22,089 nucleotides of DNA from Thermoplasmata archaeon (GCA_019594305.1 JAFDTZ010000020.1:1-22089), one strand, 5' to 3'; positions 1 to 8,072 are shown, counted from the first letter of the stretch. Program-made: numbers and translations. Notes: a model not told the origin generated them from the letters alone.

Positions 1-1061
1 ATCGGAGACGGTATATCACGTTGGACCCTTTGGATCCTCACATATCCGGGTACCGAAGCCTTCATCTCGGCAACGAGTTCTGCAGCTTCTTCAGTCTTAA
101 GAGGTGTATATTCACCTCTTTTCCACATATCAAAAAGTTTAGTATCTTTCAATACGAGGGTCGGATATATCTTTATCATATCCGGACGGAAACGTTGGTC
201 TCGGAATAATATTTTAAAGTTTTCTATATCTTCTTCAGGTGTCGATCCCGGTAAACCTGGCATTATATGATAACATATCTTAAATCCGGCTTCTTTGGCC
301 AACTTCGTTGCAGTGACAGTGTCTTGAACCGTATGGCCTCTTTGAATATTTTTCAATAACCGATTTTTTACCGATTGAACTCCCATTTCGATCCGTGTGA
401 CACCCAAGGTCTGCATTCTAGCTAATTCTTTTTCAGTACATATGTCCGGTCTAGTTTCTACCGTGAGTCCGATACATCGATTATCCCCCGTCTCATTCTT
501 CTTATGTGCTTCTAAAAGGCTGTTTGATGATTCACCGTTCAGTCCGTCAAAGCATCCTTTAACGAATTCCAGCTGGTATTCCCACGGTCTAGCCGGAAAG
601 GTGCCGCCCATAACGATCAAGTCTATCTTATCCGTGGGATGTCCGATGGCATGATATTGTGATAACCTATCTCTTACCTGGGCCTCCGCCTCAAAATCAT
701 GTCTACTACCTCTCAATGCGGCGGGTTCGCGTCCTGTGTAGGACTGTGGACTTGGAACTTCCCTATCGGGGCCGCCGGGACACATAATACATTTACCGTG
801 AGGGCATTCCGCCGGGGAAGTCATCACCGCTACTACCGCAACACCGGAGATGGTCCTTGAGGGCTTTCGCTTGAGTATATCTATAACGTCCTCCCTGGAA
901 ACCCCTTCGATCGATTCCACTGCTTCAAGTATATCCGAATTACTAGGTAAATTATCACGACCATATTTTTTACATAGATCTATCTTCGCCCTTTGCAGTT
1001 CATCACCGTCGGAAATTTTTCCTTTAGTGATCGACCTTATGATATCTTCATAATAATCCAT
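1..1061 (-). CDS. elp3: Elp3-type radical SAM tRNA-U34 carboxymethyl synthase (3' end outside window)
   Basis: Reading the minus strand from ATG at 1061 gives 353 uninterrupted residues that run off the left edge. The N-terminus is a short helical region, then a radical-SAM domain with the archaeal Elp3 cluster motif CPHGKCIMCPGG (C86, C91, C94), followed by VMGGTFPARPWEYQ and the LTVETRPD and ARMQTLGVTRIEMGVQS segments typical of Elp3. In the family this enzyme makes the cm5U34 side chain of tRNA wobble uridines from SAM and acetyl-CoA. The C-terminal GNAT acetyltransferase domain is expected beyond the window and is not seen here. A TATA-like TTATAA 24-29 bases upstream of the ATG suggests a leaderless mRNA. 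It is divergent from the DUF167 gene. The identification is strong; only completeness is untested. Confidence 0.95.
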   Translation of the reverse strand, partial: MDYYEDIIRSITKGKISDGDELQRAKIDLCKKYGRDNLPSNSDILEAVESIEGVSREDVIDILKRKPSRTISGVAVVAVMTSPAECPHGKCIMCPGGPDREVPSPQSYTGREPAALRGSRHDFEAEAQVRDRLSQYHAIGHPTDKIDLIVMGGTFPARPWEYQLEFVKGCFDGLNGESSNSLLEAHKKNETGDNRCIGLTVETRPDICTEKELARMQTLGVTRIEMGVQSVKNRLLKNIQRGHTVQDTVTATKLAKEAGFKICYHIMPGLPGSTPEEDIENFKILFRDQRFRPDMIKIYPTLVLKDTKLFDMWKRGEYTPLKTEEAAELVAEMKASVPGYVRIQRVQRDIPSP

Positions 1062-1084
1062 CTGTAAGAAGATTTCATTAACGG

Positions 1085-1090
1085 TTATAA
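1085..1090 (-). promoter_or_regulatory. TATA box of elp3
   Basis: TTATAA on the minus strand, centred about 26 bases upstream of the elp3 ATG at 1061. This places the predicted transcription start at or next to the start codon, as in a leaderless archaeal mRNA. Confidence 0.5.
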
Positions 1091-1101
1091 TTAACTTTCC
1101 T

Positions 1102-1139
1102 TTGTAAATGTAAAGAATACGTAAAAAGTACATTTACAA
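1102..1139. repeat. 11-bp perfect inverted repeat, candidate operator between divergent genes
   Basis: TTGTAAATGTA (1102-1112) and its exact reverse complement TACATTTACAA (1129-1139), separated by 16 bases. It lies between the elp3 TATA box (1085-1090) and the TATA box of the plus-strand operon (1153-1160), so a bound dimer could control both. The half-site TACATTTACA matches 8 of 10 bases of the half-site TACACTTGCA found at 15244, but the arms point in the opposite relative orientation. Confidence 0.45.
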
Positions 1140-1152
1140 CAATGTGCAGATA

Positions 1153-1160
1153 ATATATAA
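1153..1160 (+). promoter_or_regulatory. TATA box of the DUF167-Toprim operon
   Basis: ATATATAA within an AT-rich stretch, centred about 27 bases before the ATG at 1184. There is no clear Shine-Dalgarno sequence before that ATG, so a leaderless transcript is likely. Confidence 0.55.
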
Positions 1161-1183
1161 ACTACTAACGCATATGCAACCAC

Positions 1184-1507
1184 ATGTCCATGGAGGCTAG
1201 AGAAACATGGTTGTCGAGTGGCCGGGGGGGCACATACATAGAACTATCAGTAACACCCGGAGCATCTCACAGTGCCATCAAAGGAGTAAACAGATGGAGA
1301 AATTGTCTGGAAGTCGCAGTTTCGGAAAGGGCTCGGGACGGCCAGGCGAACATGGGCTTGATATATTTTTTCTCCCAACTAATGGATGTACCTCATGATC
1401 GGATAAACATCACAGATGGGCACAGGTCTAGACAAAAGAAAATCTTCGTGGAGGGCATCACACCCGAAAAGGTATTGGAAAAGATAAGTGAGGTAATGAC
1501 TTTATGA
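1184..1507 (+). CDS. DUF167 (YggU/UPF0235) family protein
   Basis: 107 residues. The DUF167 signature is clear: LSVTPGASHSAIKGV near residue 21, ERARDGQANMGLIYFFSQ in the middle, and INITDGHRSRQKKIFVEG near the end. The family is a small alpha/beta fold found in all domains of life with no settled biochemical role. The TATA box 27 bases upstream supports this ATG; a second ATG two codons later would also be possible. The stop overlaps the next start by 4 bases (ATGA), so translation with the Toprim protein is probably coupled. Confidence 0.88.
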   Translation: MSMEARETWLSSGRGGTYIELSVTPGASHSAIKGVNRWRNCLEVAVSERARDGQANMGLIYFFSQLMDVPHDRINITDGHRSRQKKIFVEGITPEKVLEKISEVMTL

Positions 1508-1926
1508 GGATCCAGGAAGAGCTGGAAGGTGTGCTTCAAGTATTGGAGAAACTTTGTAACAGAGACAAAGATATACCCATAATCGTGGAGGGGCGAAAGG
1601 ACGAGGAAGCCCTTAGGAAACTCGGTATCGGCGGTAAGATAATCAAGATTAAGAAGGGTAAGTCAGTATTCCACATCATCGAGGAGATGAGGGGAAAGTA
1701 CCAGGAGGTAATACTTCTCACCGACTGGGATAGAACAGGTGGTCGCCTGGCATATCGCATTCGGAAGGCATGCGAGGCAAACGATATAACTTGTGACGGC
1801 GATCATAGACGGGACATTATCAAGTATGCAAAAAAGGAAGTGAAGGATGTAGAAGGACTTCCCGCCTTCGTTTCAAGGGCTAAACTAATCGTGAACGATT
1901 ACAATGTAAAACGAGAAAAAGCATAG
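1504..1926 (+). CDS. Archaeal small Toprim-domain protein (UPF0292-like)
   Basis: 140 residues. A Toprim domain spans most of the protein: PIIVEGRKDEEALRKLG carries the catalytic-type glutamate E29, and VILLTDWDRTGG carries the DxD pair D74/D76 that binds magnesium. Stand-alone Toprim proteins of this size in archaea resemble the Toprim module of DnaG and RecR/OLD proteins; their substrate is not established. The start ATG overlaps the DUF167 stop, indicating an operon. The family is confident from the motifs; a nucleic-acid phosphotransfer or cleavage role is inference. Confidence 0.88.
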   Translation: MRIQEELEGVLQVLEKLCNRDKDIPIIVEGRKDEEALRKLGIGGKIIKIKKGKSVFHIIEEMRGKYQEVILLTDWDRTGGRLAYRIRKACEANDITCDGDHRRDIIKYAKKEVKDVEGLPAFVSRAKLIVNDYNVKREKA

Positions 1927-1968
1927 AAAAATATTAAATCATACAATTCATTATAGGGTAGAACACAA

Positions 1969-2466
1969 ATGACTAGAGTTAAGGTAATTAAGGACGTAAC
2001 CGATTTCGTTCCCATACTTCGTGCAGTTAACACCAGAACAAAAAGAAACGTCTTCACAGAGCTTGCCCAGGATTGGGTTACAGTCGATGACATCGAGGAT
2101 AGATTCGGGGAAGAGGGTAAAAGTGCCCTAAAACTTTTCGAGAAAATGAAACTTCTTGAGACGAGATGGCAACACACAGGGCGAGAAACTAAGAAAGCCT
2201 ATCATACATATTACTCCGCAGTCCACATAGACACTACGGCACCCATAGATGATATTAGTGAGATATTATTTGCCGCTATGATAGATGATGAGGAATTCAA
2301 GGAAATGGAAGATAAGATACTGGAAAGTATAGAAGCCGGAAATGACTTCGCCAAGGACATGGAAACTATTTTGGATGTGTCACCGGTAACACTCAAGAGT
2401 CTCATAAAGCGCTCGATAAGATTGGATTTCAGAGGTAATAAGATAATAGAACTATCTGACGAATAA
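1969..2466 (+). CDS. Conserved archaeal ArsR-like winged-helix protein
   Basis: 165 residues beginning MTRVKVIKDVTDFVPILRAV, a start I recognise as typical of a conserved euryarchaeal family annotated as ArsR-like transcriptional regulators. Residues about 15-60 (RTKRNVFTELAQDWVTVDDI, then GEEGKSALKLFEKMKLLETR) fit a winged helix-turn-helix; AYHTYYSAVHI fits the wing. The acidic C-terminal half (about 80-165) is probably helical. An AT-rich element AAATATTAAAT lies about 35-40 bases upstream, so it may also be transcribed on its own in addition to read-through from the Toprim gene (42-base gap). The regulated genes are not evident from the sequence. Confidence 0.75.
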   Translation: MTRVKVIKDVTDFVPILRAVNTRTKRNVFTELAQDWVTVDDIEDRFGEEGKSALKLFEKMKLLETRWQHTGRETKKAYHTYYSAVHIDTTAPIDDISEILFAAMIDDEEFKEMEDKILESIEAGNDFAKDMETILDVSPVTLKSLIKRSIRLDFRGNKIIELSDE

Positions 2467-2479
2467 GAAGGAGATTAAA

Positions 2480-3037
2480 ATGGATATAGATAATATAGAT
2501 ATATTTTCGAAACTTTCCACAGGCACTTTCGCCCTGATATCAGGATTGGCCATAATAGGAATTATAACCTATCTGATCTACGTGATAATACCGATAGAAG
2601 AATCAACTGTACTTTTCTTCTCCATACTCACCTTTGCACTAGGTATATTAATACCTGTATTCTTCTTCATGGAAGATCTGGCAGGAATCTCGGATATAGT
2701 TGGTAAATTCATGGCGGGGGTTGTCGTCGCCGTTATCGTCTGGATATCTTATCACAGCTCCACCGCCCTGGACATGAGCGGCACCGAACTTTCTCTATAC
2801 ATAATTCTACCGGCAGTCTTCACATTCCTTACATCTCTTGTACTCGTAAAAGGTGTGGTCATATCCCTTATGGAGGGCGAAGGTATCGGAGGCGGAGGAT
2901 GGGACTCGGAGAGTTATGATGACGATGAGACCTGGGATGATGAATCGGATGAAGATGAATTCGAATACGGATCGGACTCCGATGAAGATATACACAAAGA
3001 TCACGAACTCTTCCCAGAGGAAAAACACAAATGGTGA
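2480..3037 (+). CDS. Four-helix membrane protein with long acidic cytosolic tail
   Basis: 185 residues; family not recognised. Four hydrophobic segments lie at about 15-37, 43-64, 76-92 and 104-128. They are followed by a glycine patch (GIGGGG) and a strongly acidic, Asp/Glu/Ser-rich tail to the C-terminus containing repeats such as DDDETWDDESDEDEFE. A good Shine-Dalgarno sequence (AAGGAG, from about 2467) precedes the ATG. It sits between the ArsR-like gene (13 bases) and Trm56-HD (6 bases) in one operon. The tail could be a protein-protein or cation-binding region, which is inference only. Confidence 0.8.
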   Translation: MDIDNIDIFSKLSTGTFALISGLAIIGIITYLIYVIIPIEESTVLFFSILTFALGILIPVFFFMEDLAGISDIVGKFMAGVVVAVIVWISYHSSTALDMSGTELSLYIILPAVFTFLTSLVLVKGVVISLMEGEGIGGGGWDSESYDDDETWDDESDEDEFEYGSDSDEDIHKDHELFPEEKHKW

Positions 3038-3043
3038 ACTCCT

Positions 3044-4024
3044 TTGACTTCCGTCCTAAGACTGGGTCATAGACCGGATAGAGATAAAAGGATGTCGACT
3101 CATGTTTGTCTCACTGCCCGAGCTTTCGGCGCGAATAATGTTTATTTTCCTAAAACCAATAGTACTATAGAAAAAAGCGTCACGGGTGTCACCGAAAGGT
3201 TCGGTGGAGACTTCAAGATCAAGGAAGAAAAAGATTGGAGATACCTAGTAAGGAATTGGGACGGCGATGTGATTCATCTGACAATGTACGGTGAAGACAT
3301 AGATAAATTCTTTAGTTCAGTTAATCCTAGGAATCCCCTAGTTATCCTGGGTTCACAAAAGGTCCCTCGAGAGGTATATGATCTAGCGGATTATAACTTG
3401 GCCGTGGGAAGCCAACCACACTCCGAAGTGGCTGCCCTGGCTGTCCTCCTGGATAGGTTAAACAAAGGTTCTATCCCCAAGTTGTCTAAGGGAAAGATGG
3501 CCGTCTTACCCTCCAAGGAAGGCAAACGGGTGATCAACTACAGATCGATACCTACCACTGACGAGTGCTATCGTCTCTTGGTAAAGCGGGGGACTGAAGA
3601 AGGTATTATGGAACACACCATGGCGGTACTGCAGCGGACTCTCGAACTCTACGATATACACGGTGGAGATATACGGCTGCTGACGGCTGGAGCTCTACTC
3701 CATGATATAGGACGTACCGTAACCCACGGAGTGGAACACGGTCTAGAGGGTGGAAAGATAGTACGAGAAATGGGATGGGACAAGGAGCTGGCTAATATAG
3801 TTGAAAGACATGTAGGCGGTGGGATTACCAGAGAGGAGGCGGAAAGCCAGGGTTTGCCTCCGAAGGATTACTTACCTAAAACCTTGGAAGAGAAATTGGT
3901 ATGTCATGCCGATAATACAGCCGGTGGTAATGAACGTTTTGAAGAGTTACTGTTCAGAACTGAAAAGGCGGGCTTTCACGCCAGTGCACAGAGGATGCGT
4001 CTATTGATGGAAAAATTCGGATAA
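3044..4024 (+). CDS. trm56: tRNA (cytidine-56) 2'-O-methyltransferase Trm56 fused to an HD phosphohydrolase domain
   Basis: 326 residues from a TTG start; no in-frame ATG precedes the conserved VLRLGHRPDRDKRMSTHV, and GGTGA at 3033-3037 serves as Shine-Dalgarno. Residues about 1-145 are the SPOUT-fold archaeal Trm56 enzyme that methylates C56 in the tRNA T-loop, with the SAM-knot region LVILGSQKVPREVYDLADYN and VGSQPHSEVAALAVLLDRL (99-139). Residues about 172-326 are an HD domain with H191, the HD pair H220/D221 in ALLHDIGR, H232, H256 and D290. Stand-alone Trm56 proteins are usually under 200 residues, so this is a fusion; similar HD fusions probably exist in Thermoplasmata, but I cannot check. 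It is the last gene of the plus-strand run and ends 3 bases from a convergent gene. Confidence 0.92.
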   Translation: MTSVLRLGHRPDRDKRMSTHVCLTARAFGANNVYFPKTNSTIEKSVTGVTERFGGDFKIKEEKDWRYLVRNWDGDVIHLTMYGEDIDKFFSSVNPRNPLVILGSQKVPREVYDLADYNLAVGSQPHSEVAALAVLLDRLNKGSIPKLSKGKMAVLPSKEGKRVINYRSIPTTDECYRLLVKRGTEEGIMEHTMAVLQRTLELYDIHGGDIRLLTAGALLHDIGRTVTHGVEHGLEGGKIVREMGWDKELANIVERHVGGGITREEAESQGLPPKDYLPKTLEEKLVCHADNTAGGNERFEELLFRTEKAGFHASAQRMRLLMEKFG

Positions 4025-4027
4025 GAT

Positions 4028-4561
4028 TTAGACCGATCTATTCCGTTTTATCACCATGTATATGAAAACACAGGCGATGCCGATAACAGCTACAAGTGTG
4101 GGTATGAACCAGGCGTTCGATTTTTCACGGACCTCCTCCTCTATAGTAAACTCGGCGGTATGTTCAAATCCCCTTTGAGTGGCTTCCACCCTGTATCTAC
4201 CTCCCGATACCTGCCTGCCTTCCGTATCTGTTTGATTCCAGGTGACATCTTCGGTACGCCCGTACTCGGGTACCATCGGAAACCTAACGCCTTCTAACGG
4301 ACCAAATACGATGACATCGGTATCCACATCCACTATCTGAATGCCAAGATCGATTACTATAGGGGTGGATGTAGCCGAACCATCGTTCTTTACTGTTATG
4401 ACTACATTCACACCTTTCTCGTATACATCTTTGTCCGTCCAAAGATATTCATCTTCCGTTATTCTGTTCTGCTCTCCAGACGATGGATCAGTAAATAACA
4501 GTAGTAATGACACAAGAAGGAACAATGCAAATAGCTTTTTGACTTTTCTTTGGTGCTTCAT
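4028..4561 (-). CDS. Exported, C-terminally membrane-anchored beta-domain protein (BsuPI/CARDB-like)
   Basis: 177 residues. The basic N-terminus MKHQRKVKK followed by a leucine-rich stretch (about 10-23) is a signal peptide. Residues about 40-145 form a beta-rich extracytoplasmic domain: DVYEKGVNVVITVKNDGSA near the start and TDTEGRQVSGGRYRVEA near the end, a pattern seen in BsuPI-like and other Ig-like domains. A transmembrane helix (about 151-170) precedes the basic cytoplasmic end KRNRSV. It follows DUF1015 by 62 bases; an AT-rich element (4595-4606) could be its own promoter. No enzymatic motif is visible; a link with the serine operon is unproven. Confidence 0.75.
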   Translation of the reverse strand: MKHQRKVKKLFALFLLVSLLLLFTDPSSGEQNRITEDEYLWTDKDVYEKGVNVVITVKNDGSATSTPIVIDLGIQIVDVDTDVIVFGPLEGVRFPMVPEYGRTEDVTWNQTDTEGRQVSGGRYRVEATQRGFEHTAEFTIEEEVREKSNAWFIPTLVAVIGIACVFIYMVIKRNRSV

Positions 4562-4623
4562 TAGCTCAAACCGCTATCTGATAACAACGTCAGTGCTATT
4601 TTTACCTTTGCATCTGAGAGTGA

Positions 4624-5901
4624 TTACAGCTTCTCGCCAACGGATATATCCATCATCACGAATCCTGAGTTCGCCTTGGGGTAAAAATCGGTGGACTTCT
4701 CCGGCATACGCTCGCCGTTCTTGGCTACCCGCAGTACCTGTTCGGGTTTGGTGGCGTTAACAAGGAATGCAGCTGTAGCATCGCCTCTATTCACTCTATC
4801 GACGGCATCCTCGGCCCAGCGCTCATATGCTATTGTTTCATCTATTGCAAGAGCTTTTGCGTCCATTATATGCTCGAATATAATGTCACGAAGGATCACA
4901 ACATCCAGTCCGCTGTAATCCGAAGAATACTTATCTGGTAATAGCTCATCAACGAGGTCCGGATCCTGAAGAGTTAGACCCAGTGTGATATCTCCGGTGT
5001 ACATCACGAAAGATATTTTTTCTTTGTTCTCCTCCAGGAAATCCTCGAGTTCAGCTATGTCTATTTCCTCCACCTCAAAGAACTTTTTTAGTTCCTGGAT
5101 ATGTTGGTCTTCTACCTTGTGTTTTAAGAGTAACCTATGACCAGGAAGTACTACCAGTCCGGTATCTTCCACCGGAACTAAAAAGGTCATACGCCAATTG
5201 AAAGCATCTTCAGGTTTCCAGTCACTGTGCTTCTCTCTCATCTCATCTCTGTAACTGACTGCGGTTTCATACCTGTGATGTCCATCAGCTATTACCACCT
5301 GTTGATCCCGTAAAATATTCTCTACCTTGGCGATATCATCCGGATAACTTAATTTCCATATCCTGTTATGTACGCCGTACTCATCGGTTGCTTCGTATAT
5401 GGGTTCTTCTTTGCTTATCCTATCGAAAACTGAGATGGTATCACCATGTGGGTCGCTGTAGAGCATAAAGCCCGGCTCGAGGTTCTTCTCTGTAGCCCTG
5501 AGCATGTTTAGCCTATCTATCTTCGGCCCTTTATGCGTTTTCTCATGGGGCAGTACAATCCTCTTTTCAAAGGGATGTAATTTGACGGCGGATATGAAAC
5601 CCTTGCGGGTGAATCTCTTTCCCAGTACCTCGAAATCCTGGTAATAAATGTATATACCCGGTTCTTTGTCTTTGTTGAGCACGTTTACCTCTAGCCACGC
5701 ATCCAATCGGTCCGATGCCATCTCATAGCGGTCTTCTTCCCTAGGTAGTATCAAACGGCAGTAGTTATACTCGCTTTTATTGTAGTACTCCGTTTGTAGT
5801 TCTTCCGATATCTTATCATAGGGTTGTGTGATGACTTTATCGATGCCCCGAACCTTCTCGCTGTCGTAGCGTATCGCCCCGAAGGGCTTGATATCCACCA
5901 T
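4624..5901 (-). CDS. DUF1015 family protein of the serine operon
   Basis: 425 residues, full length for DUF1015 (COG4198). It begins with IKPFGAIRYD and contains the conserved VLPHEKTHKGPKIDRL (about 116-131) and VVIADGHHRYETAVSYRDEM (202-221). The DGHHR element (206-210) resembles the nucleotide-binding signature of ParB/Srx-fold proteins such as the serine kinases SerK and SbnI. The gene starts 6 bases after the SerA-like dehydrogenase and shares its transcript; I recall DUF1015 next to serA/serC-type genes in other genomes as well. No biochemical function is established to my knowledge; a role in phosphoserine/serine interconversion is inference. Confidence 0.88.
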   Translation of the reverse strand: MVDIKPFGAIRYDSEKVRGIDKVITQPYDKISEELQTEYYNKSEYNYCRLILPREEDRYEMASDRLDAWLEVNVLNKDKEPGIYIYYQDFEVLGKRFTRKGFISAVKLHPFEKRIVLPHEKTHKGPKIDRLNMLRATEKNLEPGFMLYSDPHGDTISVFDRISKEEPIYEATDEYGVHNRIWKLSYPDDIAKVENILRDQQVVIADGHHRYETAVSYRDEMREKHSDWKPEDAFNWRMTFLVPVEDTGLVVLPGHRLLLKHKVEDQHIQELKKFFEVEEIDIAELEDFLEENKEKISFVMYTGDITLGLTLQDPDLVDELLPDKYSSDYSGLDVVILRDIIFEHIMDAKALAIDETIAYERWAEDAVDRVNRGDATAAFLVNATKPEQVLRVAKNGERMPEKSTDFYPKANSGFVMMDISVGEKL

Positions 5902-5907
5902 ACCGAT

Positions 5908-6822
5908 TCAACCCCTTTTATTTAGCTCCGCGATGACCTGTTCCGCCGCCTGAGTGCCCGCACGTTTCTGTCCCTCTATGGTCTGTCCTCCGATGTGGGG
6001 TGTGGCATGGAAGTTGTCCAGAGTCAGCAGTTTATTGTCTCCCGGTGGTTCTTCTTCAAAAACGTCTTTGCAAGCAAACCTTATATCTCCGTTAGAGAGG
6101 GCATCATAAAGTGCCTCCTCGTCGACTACACCGCCTCTTGAACAATCGATAAGAGTGGCGGAAGTCTTCATCTTGGCGAATTCATCGGCGCTGAGTAGAT
6201 GATGTGTTGCGTCTATGTGGGGTACATGTAGAGTTATCACATCACTTTCCTTCAATATCGTGTCAAGATCCACCATTTTTGCAGGATCGGGATCCTTCAC
6301 ATCCACTACGTCGTATGCGATCACCTTCATTCCAAGAGCCGCTGCCCTTGTCGCAACTTCACGGCCGATGTTTCCATAACCGATTATCCCCATGGTTTTT
6401 CCATATATCTCGTTGCTTTTCAGATCCTTCTTTATCCACTTTCCATCCCTCAAACTGATGGTTCCCGCTACAACATTTCTGTAGGCGGCAAACATGTGGG
6501 ATAGGACCAGTTCCGCAACGGATATGGTAGTTGCCGTAGGGGTGTTATATACCGAAATTCCCTTTTCCCTTGCGTAGGCCACGTCTATGTTGTCCATCCC
6601 GATCCCCGGTCGGCCTATAGCCTCCAGGTTTTCGGCTGCGTCGATGGTCGGCTCCCTTACCTTTGTAGATCCCCGTACTATCAGTCCTTGGTAATGTGGT
6701 ATGGTAGCAGTCAGTTCATCCTTGCTCATATCGAATTTTTGATCAACTCGAAATCCGACATCCTCCATCATCTTGATGCCTTCTTCAGCGATGGGATTGC
6801 ATACTAGAATTTTCTTTGTCAT
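5908..6822 (-). CDS. serA: D-3-phosphoglycerate dehydrogenase-like D-2-hydroxyacid dehydrogenase
   Basis: 304 residues from MTKKILVCNP. An ATG 11 codons further upstream (6855) is in frame but lies inside the end of the previous gene and adds MLSKMLQGCDH, which does not look like family sequence. The enzyme oxidises 3-phosphoglycerate to 3-phosphohydroxypyruvate, the first step of serine synthesis. The Rossmann motif GIIGYGNIG is at 146-153. The catalytic set is R229 in CSRGGVVDEEAL, E258 in DVFEEEPP and H276 in ATPHIGGQT. It is the short form without ACT or ASB regulatory domains, as in many archaea. It follows the aminotransferase stop by 4 bases, with GTGATC as Shine-Dalgarno. Other hydroxyacid dehydrogenase specificities cannot be excluded, but the operon favours serine synthesis. 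Confidence 0.9.
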   Translation of the reverse strand: MTKKILVCNPIAEEGIKMMEDVGFRVDQKFDMSKDELTATIPHYQGLIVRGSTKVREPTIDAAENLEAIGRPGIGMDNIDVAYAREKGISVYNTPTATTISVAELVLSHMFAAYRNVVAGTISLRDGKWIKKDLKSNEIYGKTMGIIGYGNIGREVATRAAALGMKVIAYDVVDVKDPDPAKMVDLDTILKESDVITLHVPHIDATHHLLSADEFAKMKTSATLIDCSRGGVVDEEALYDALSNGDIRFACKDVFEEEPPGDNKLLTLDNFHATPHIGGQTIEGQKRAGTQAAEQVIAELNKRG

Positions 6823-6826
6823 GTGA

Positions 6827-7930
6827 TCACATCCCTGCAACATCTTCGATAGCATCGGTTAAAGCCTTCACACTCTCCAATGTGTGTTCGCCCATGTGTC
6901 CGATACGGAAGGTCTTTTCCTTTAACTGTTTACCATAGCCGTTGGAGAAGAGCATATCGTACTTTTTGTTCACTTCCTGACGCAGCTCTTCTATCTTCAA
7001 ATCTCGTGTGTTAGCGATGGTGCTGACCGTCTGAGACCAGTAGCCTTCTTCAGGGAACATATCGAAGTGTTTCTTTGCCCAACCCCGGGTGTATTCTGCC
7101 ATATCAAGATGTCTCTGGGAGCGGGCCTTATGCCCCTCTTCTAACATCCGTTTCATCTGTGCACGATAAGCGATCATAAGTGAGATAGCCGGTGTGGAGG
7201 GTGTCTGCCCCTTTTTTTTATAGTAATCTATGTTTTTAGCCAATCCCGCGTAGAATGAGCCCGAAGAAGCATTCTTGCTGCGCTGGTAGGCTTCTTCGTT
7301 TACCACACAGACCGCCAGACCCGGAGGCATCGCGAACGCCTTTTGAACCGAAGTGTAGATCACGTCTATTCCATGGGCGTCTATATCAATGTAATCGCCC
7401 CCTAGGGCCGAGATGGCATCCACGAGGAACATGGTATCGGGAAAATCTTTCATCACTTCTCCTATCTCCTCCAGGGGGTTTCTTATACCTGTAGAAGTTT
7501 CGTTCATAACGCATGTGAATGCATCGTATTCCTTCTTTTCCAGCGCCTCCCTTACATCTTCCGGCTTGACGGCGGTACCCCATTCGTAATCCAGCCGGTC
7601 AACGTTCTTGCCTAGACGCTCTGCGATATCAGCCATACGGTTGCTGAAACTACCACATGTAGAGCACAACACATTTTTGTCGACACAGTCCATGACTGAA
7701 CTTTCCATGAATGCAGTACCCGATGCGCTGAGTATTATGACATGGTGATCCGTGCCCAAGAACTTCTTAGTGTCCTCGGTTATGGTAGTGAACAGATCGG
7801 TCATAGTACTGGACCGGTGTCCAAACATCCATTCGTTCATTGCTTCTATTATCTCTTTTTTGACCTCTGTGGGTCCCGGTATGAATAATTTCGTGTGTTT
7901 ATCCTTCACATACACCACCTGGGAGGGCAT
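6827..7930 (-). CDS. PLP-dependent class V aminotransferase (phosphoserine / serine-pyruvate / alanine-glyoxylate type)
   Basis: 367 residues. The N-terminal LFIPGPTEVKKEIIEAM and GHRSS are typical of the class V family; D171 in FLVDAISALGG and K197 in TSVQKAFAMPPGLA are the PLP-contacting aspartate and Schiff-base lysine. Next to SerA it most likely converts 3-phosphohydroxypyruvate to phosphoserine; a serine-glyoxylate activity is the alternative. The start is uncertain: ATG at 7930 is the longest, but the TATA box at 7942-7949 would place a leaderless start at the GTG at 7918. Another GTG at 7909 follows an AGGTGG sequence. All three lie before the conserved region. Confidence 0.88.
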   Translation of the reverse strand: MPSQVVYVKDKHTKLFIPGPTEVKKEIIEAMNEWMFGHRSSTMTDLFTTITEDTKKFLGTDHHVIILSASGTAFMESSVMDCVDKNVLCSTCGSFSNRMADIAERLGKNVDRLDYEWGTAVKPEDVREALEKKEYDAFTCVMNETSTGIRNPLEEIGEVMKDFPDTMFLVDAISALGGDYIDIDAHGIDVIYTSVQKAFAMPPGLAVCVVNEEAYQRSKNASSGSFYAGLAKNIDYYKKKGQTPSTPAISLMIAYRAQMKRMLEEGHKARSQRHLDMAEYTRGWAKKHFDMFPEEGYWSQTVSTIANTRDLKIEELRQEVNKKYDMLFSNGYGKQLKEKTFRIGHMGEHTLESVKALTDAIEDVAGM

Positions 7931-7941
7931 TTAGAACAGGC

Positions 7942-7949
7942 GTATATAA
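7942..7949 (-). promoter_or_regulatory. TATA box of the serine operon
   Basis: TTATATAC on the minus strand. Its centre is about 15 bases from the ATG at 7930 but about 27 bases from the in-frame GTG at 7918, which makes a leaderless GTG start plausible. The remainder of the 142-base intergenic region is AT-rich and carries the promoter of the divergent small membrane protein. Confidence 0.45.
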
Positions 7950-8042
7950 TGGTTTTGTTCATAATTTATTATTATTGGAATTATATACAATAATTAAATA
8001 TGGAAAAAAAGGTAACCGATAAGTTACTAAACATCAAAAAAT

Positions 8043-8050
8043 AAAATATA
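8043..8050 (+). promoter_or_regulatory. TATA box of the 90-residue membrane protein
   Basis: AAAATATA centred about 26 bases before the ATG at 8073, the spacing expected for a leaderless archaeal mRNA. A short inverted repeat GTAAC-CGATAA-GTTAC (8012-8027) sits just upstream. Confidence 0.5.
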
Positions 8051-8072
8051 CTAGAACTGTTATCCCTATGTA

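Noticed and set aside
397..654. Open frame on the plus strand opposite elp3
   Set aside because: It is the shadow of elp3, which has full radical-SAM motifs on the other strand; no Shine-Dalgarno and no domain.
6823..6855. Longer N-terminus of the SerA-like dehydrogenase (start at 6855)
   Set aside because: It would overlap the preceding gene, and the extra 11 residues do not resemble the family; ATG 6822 has a Shine-Dalgarno and matches family length.
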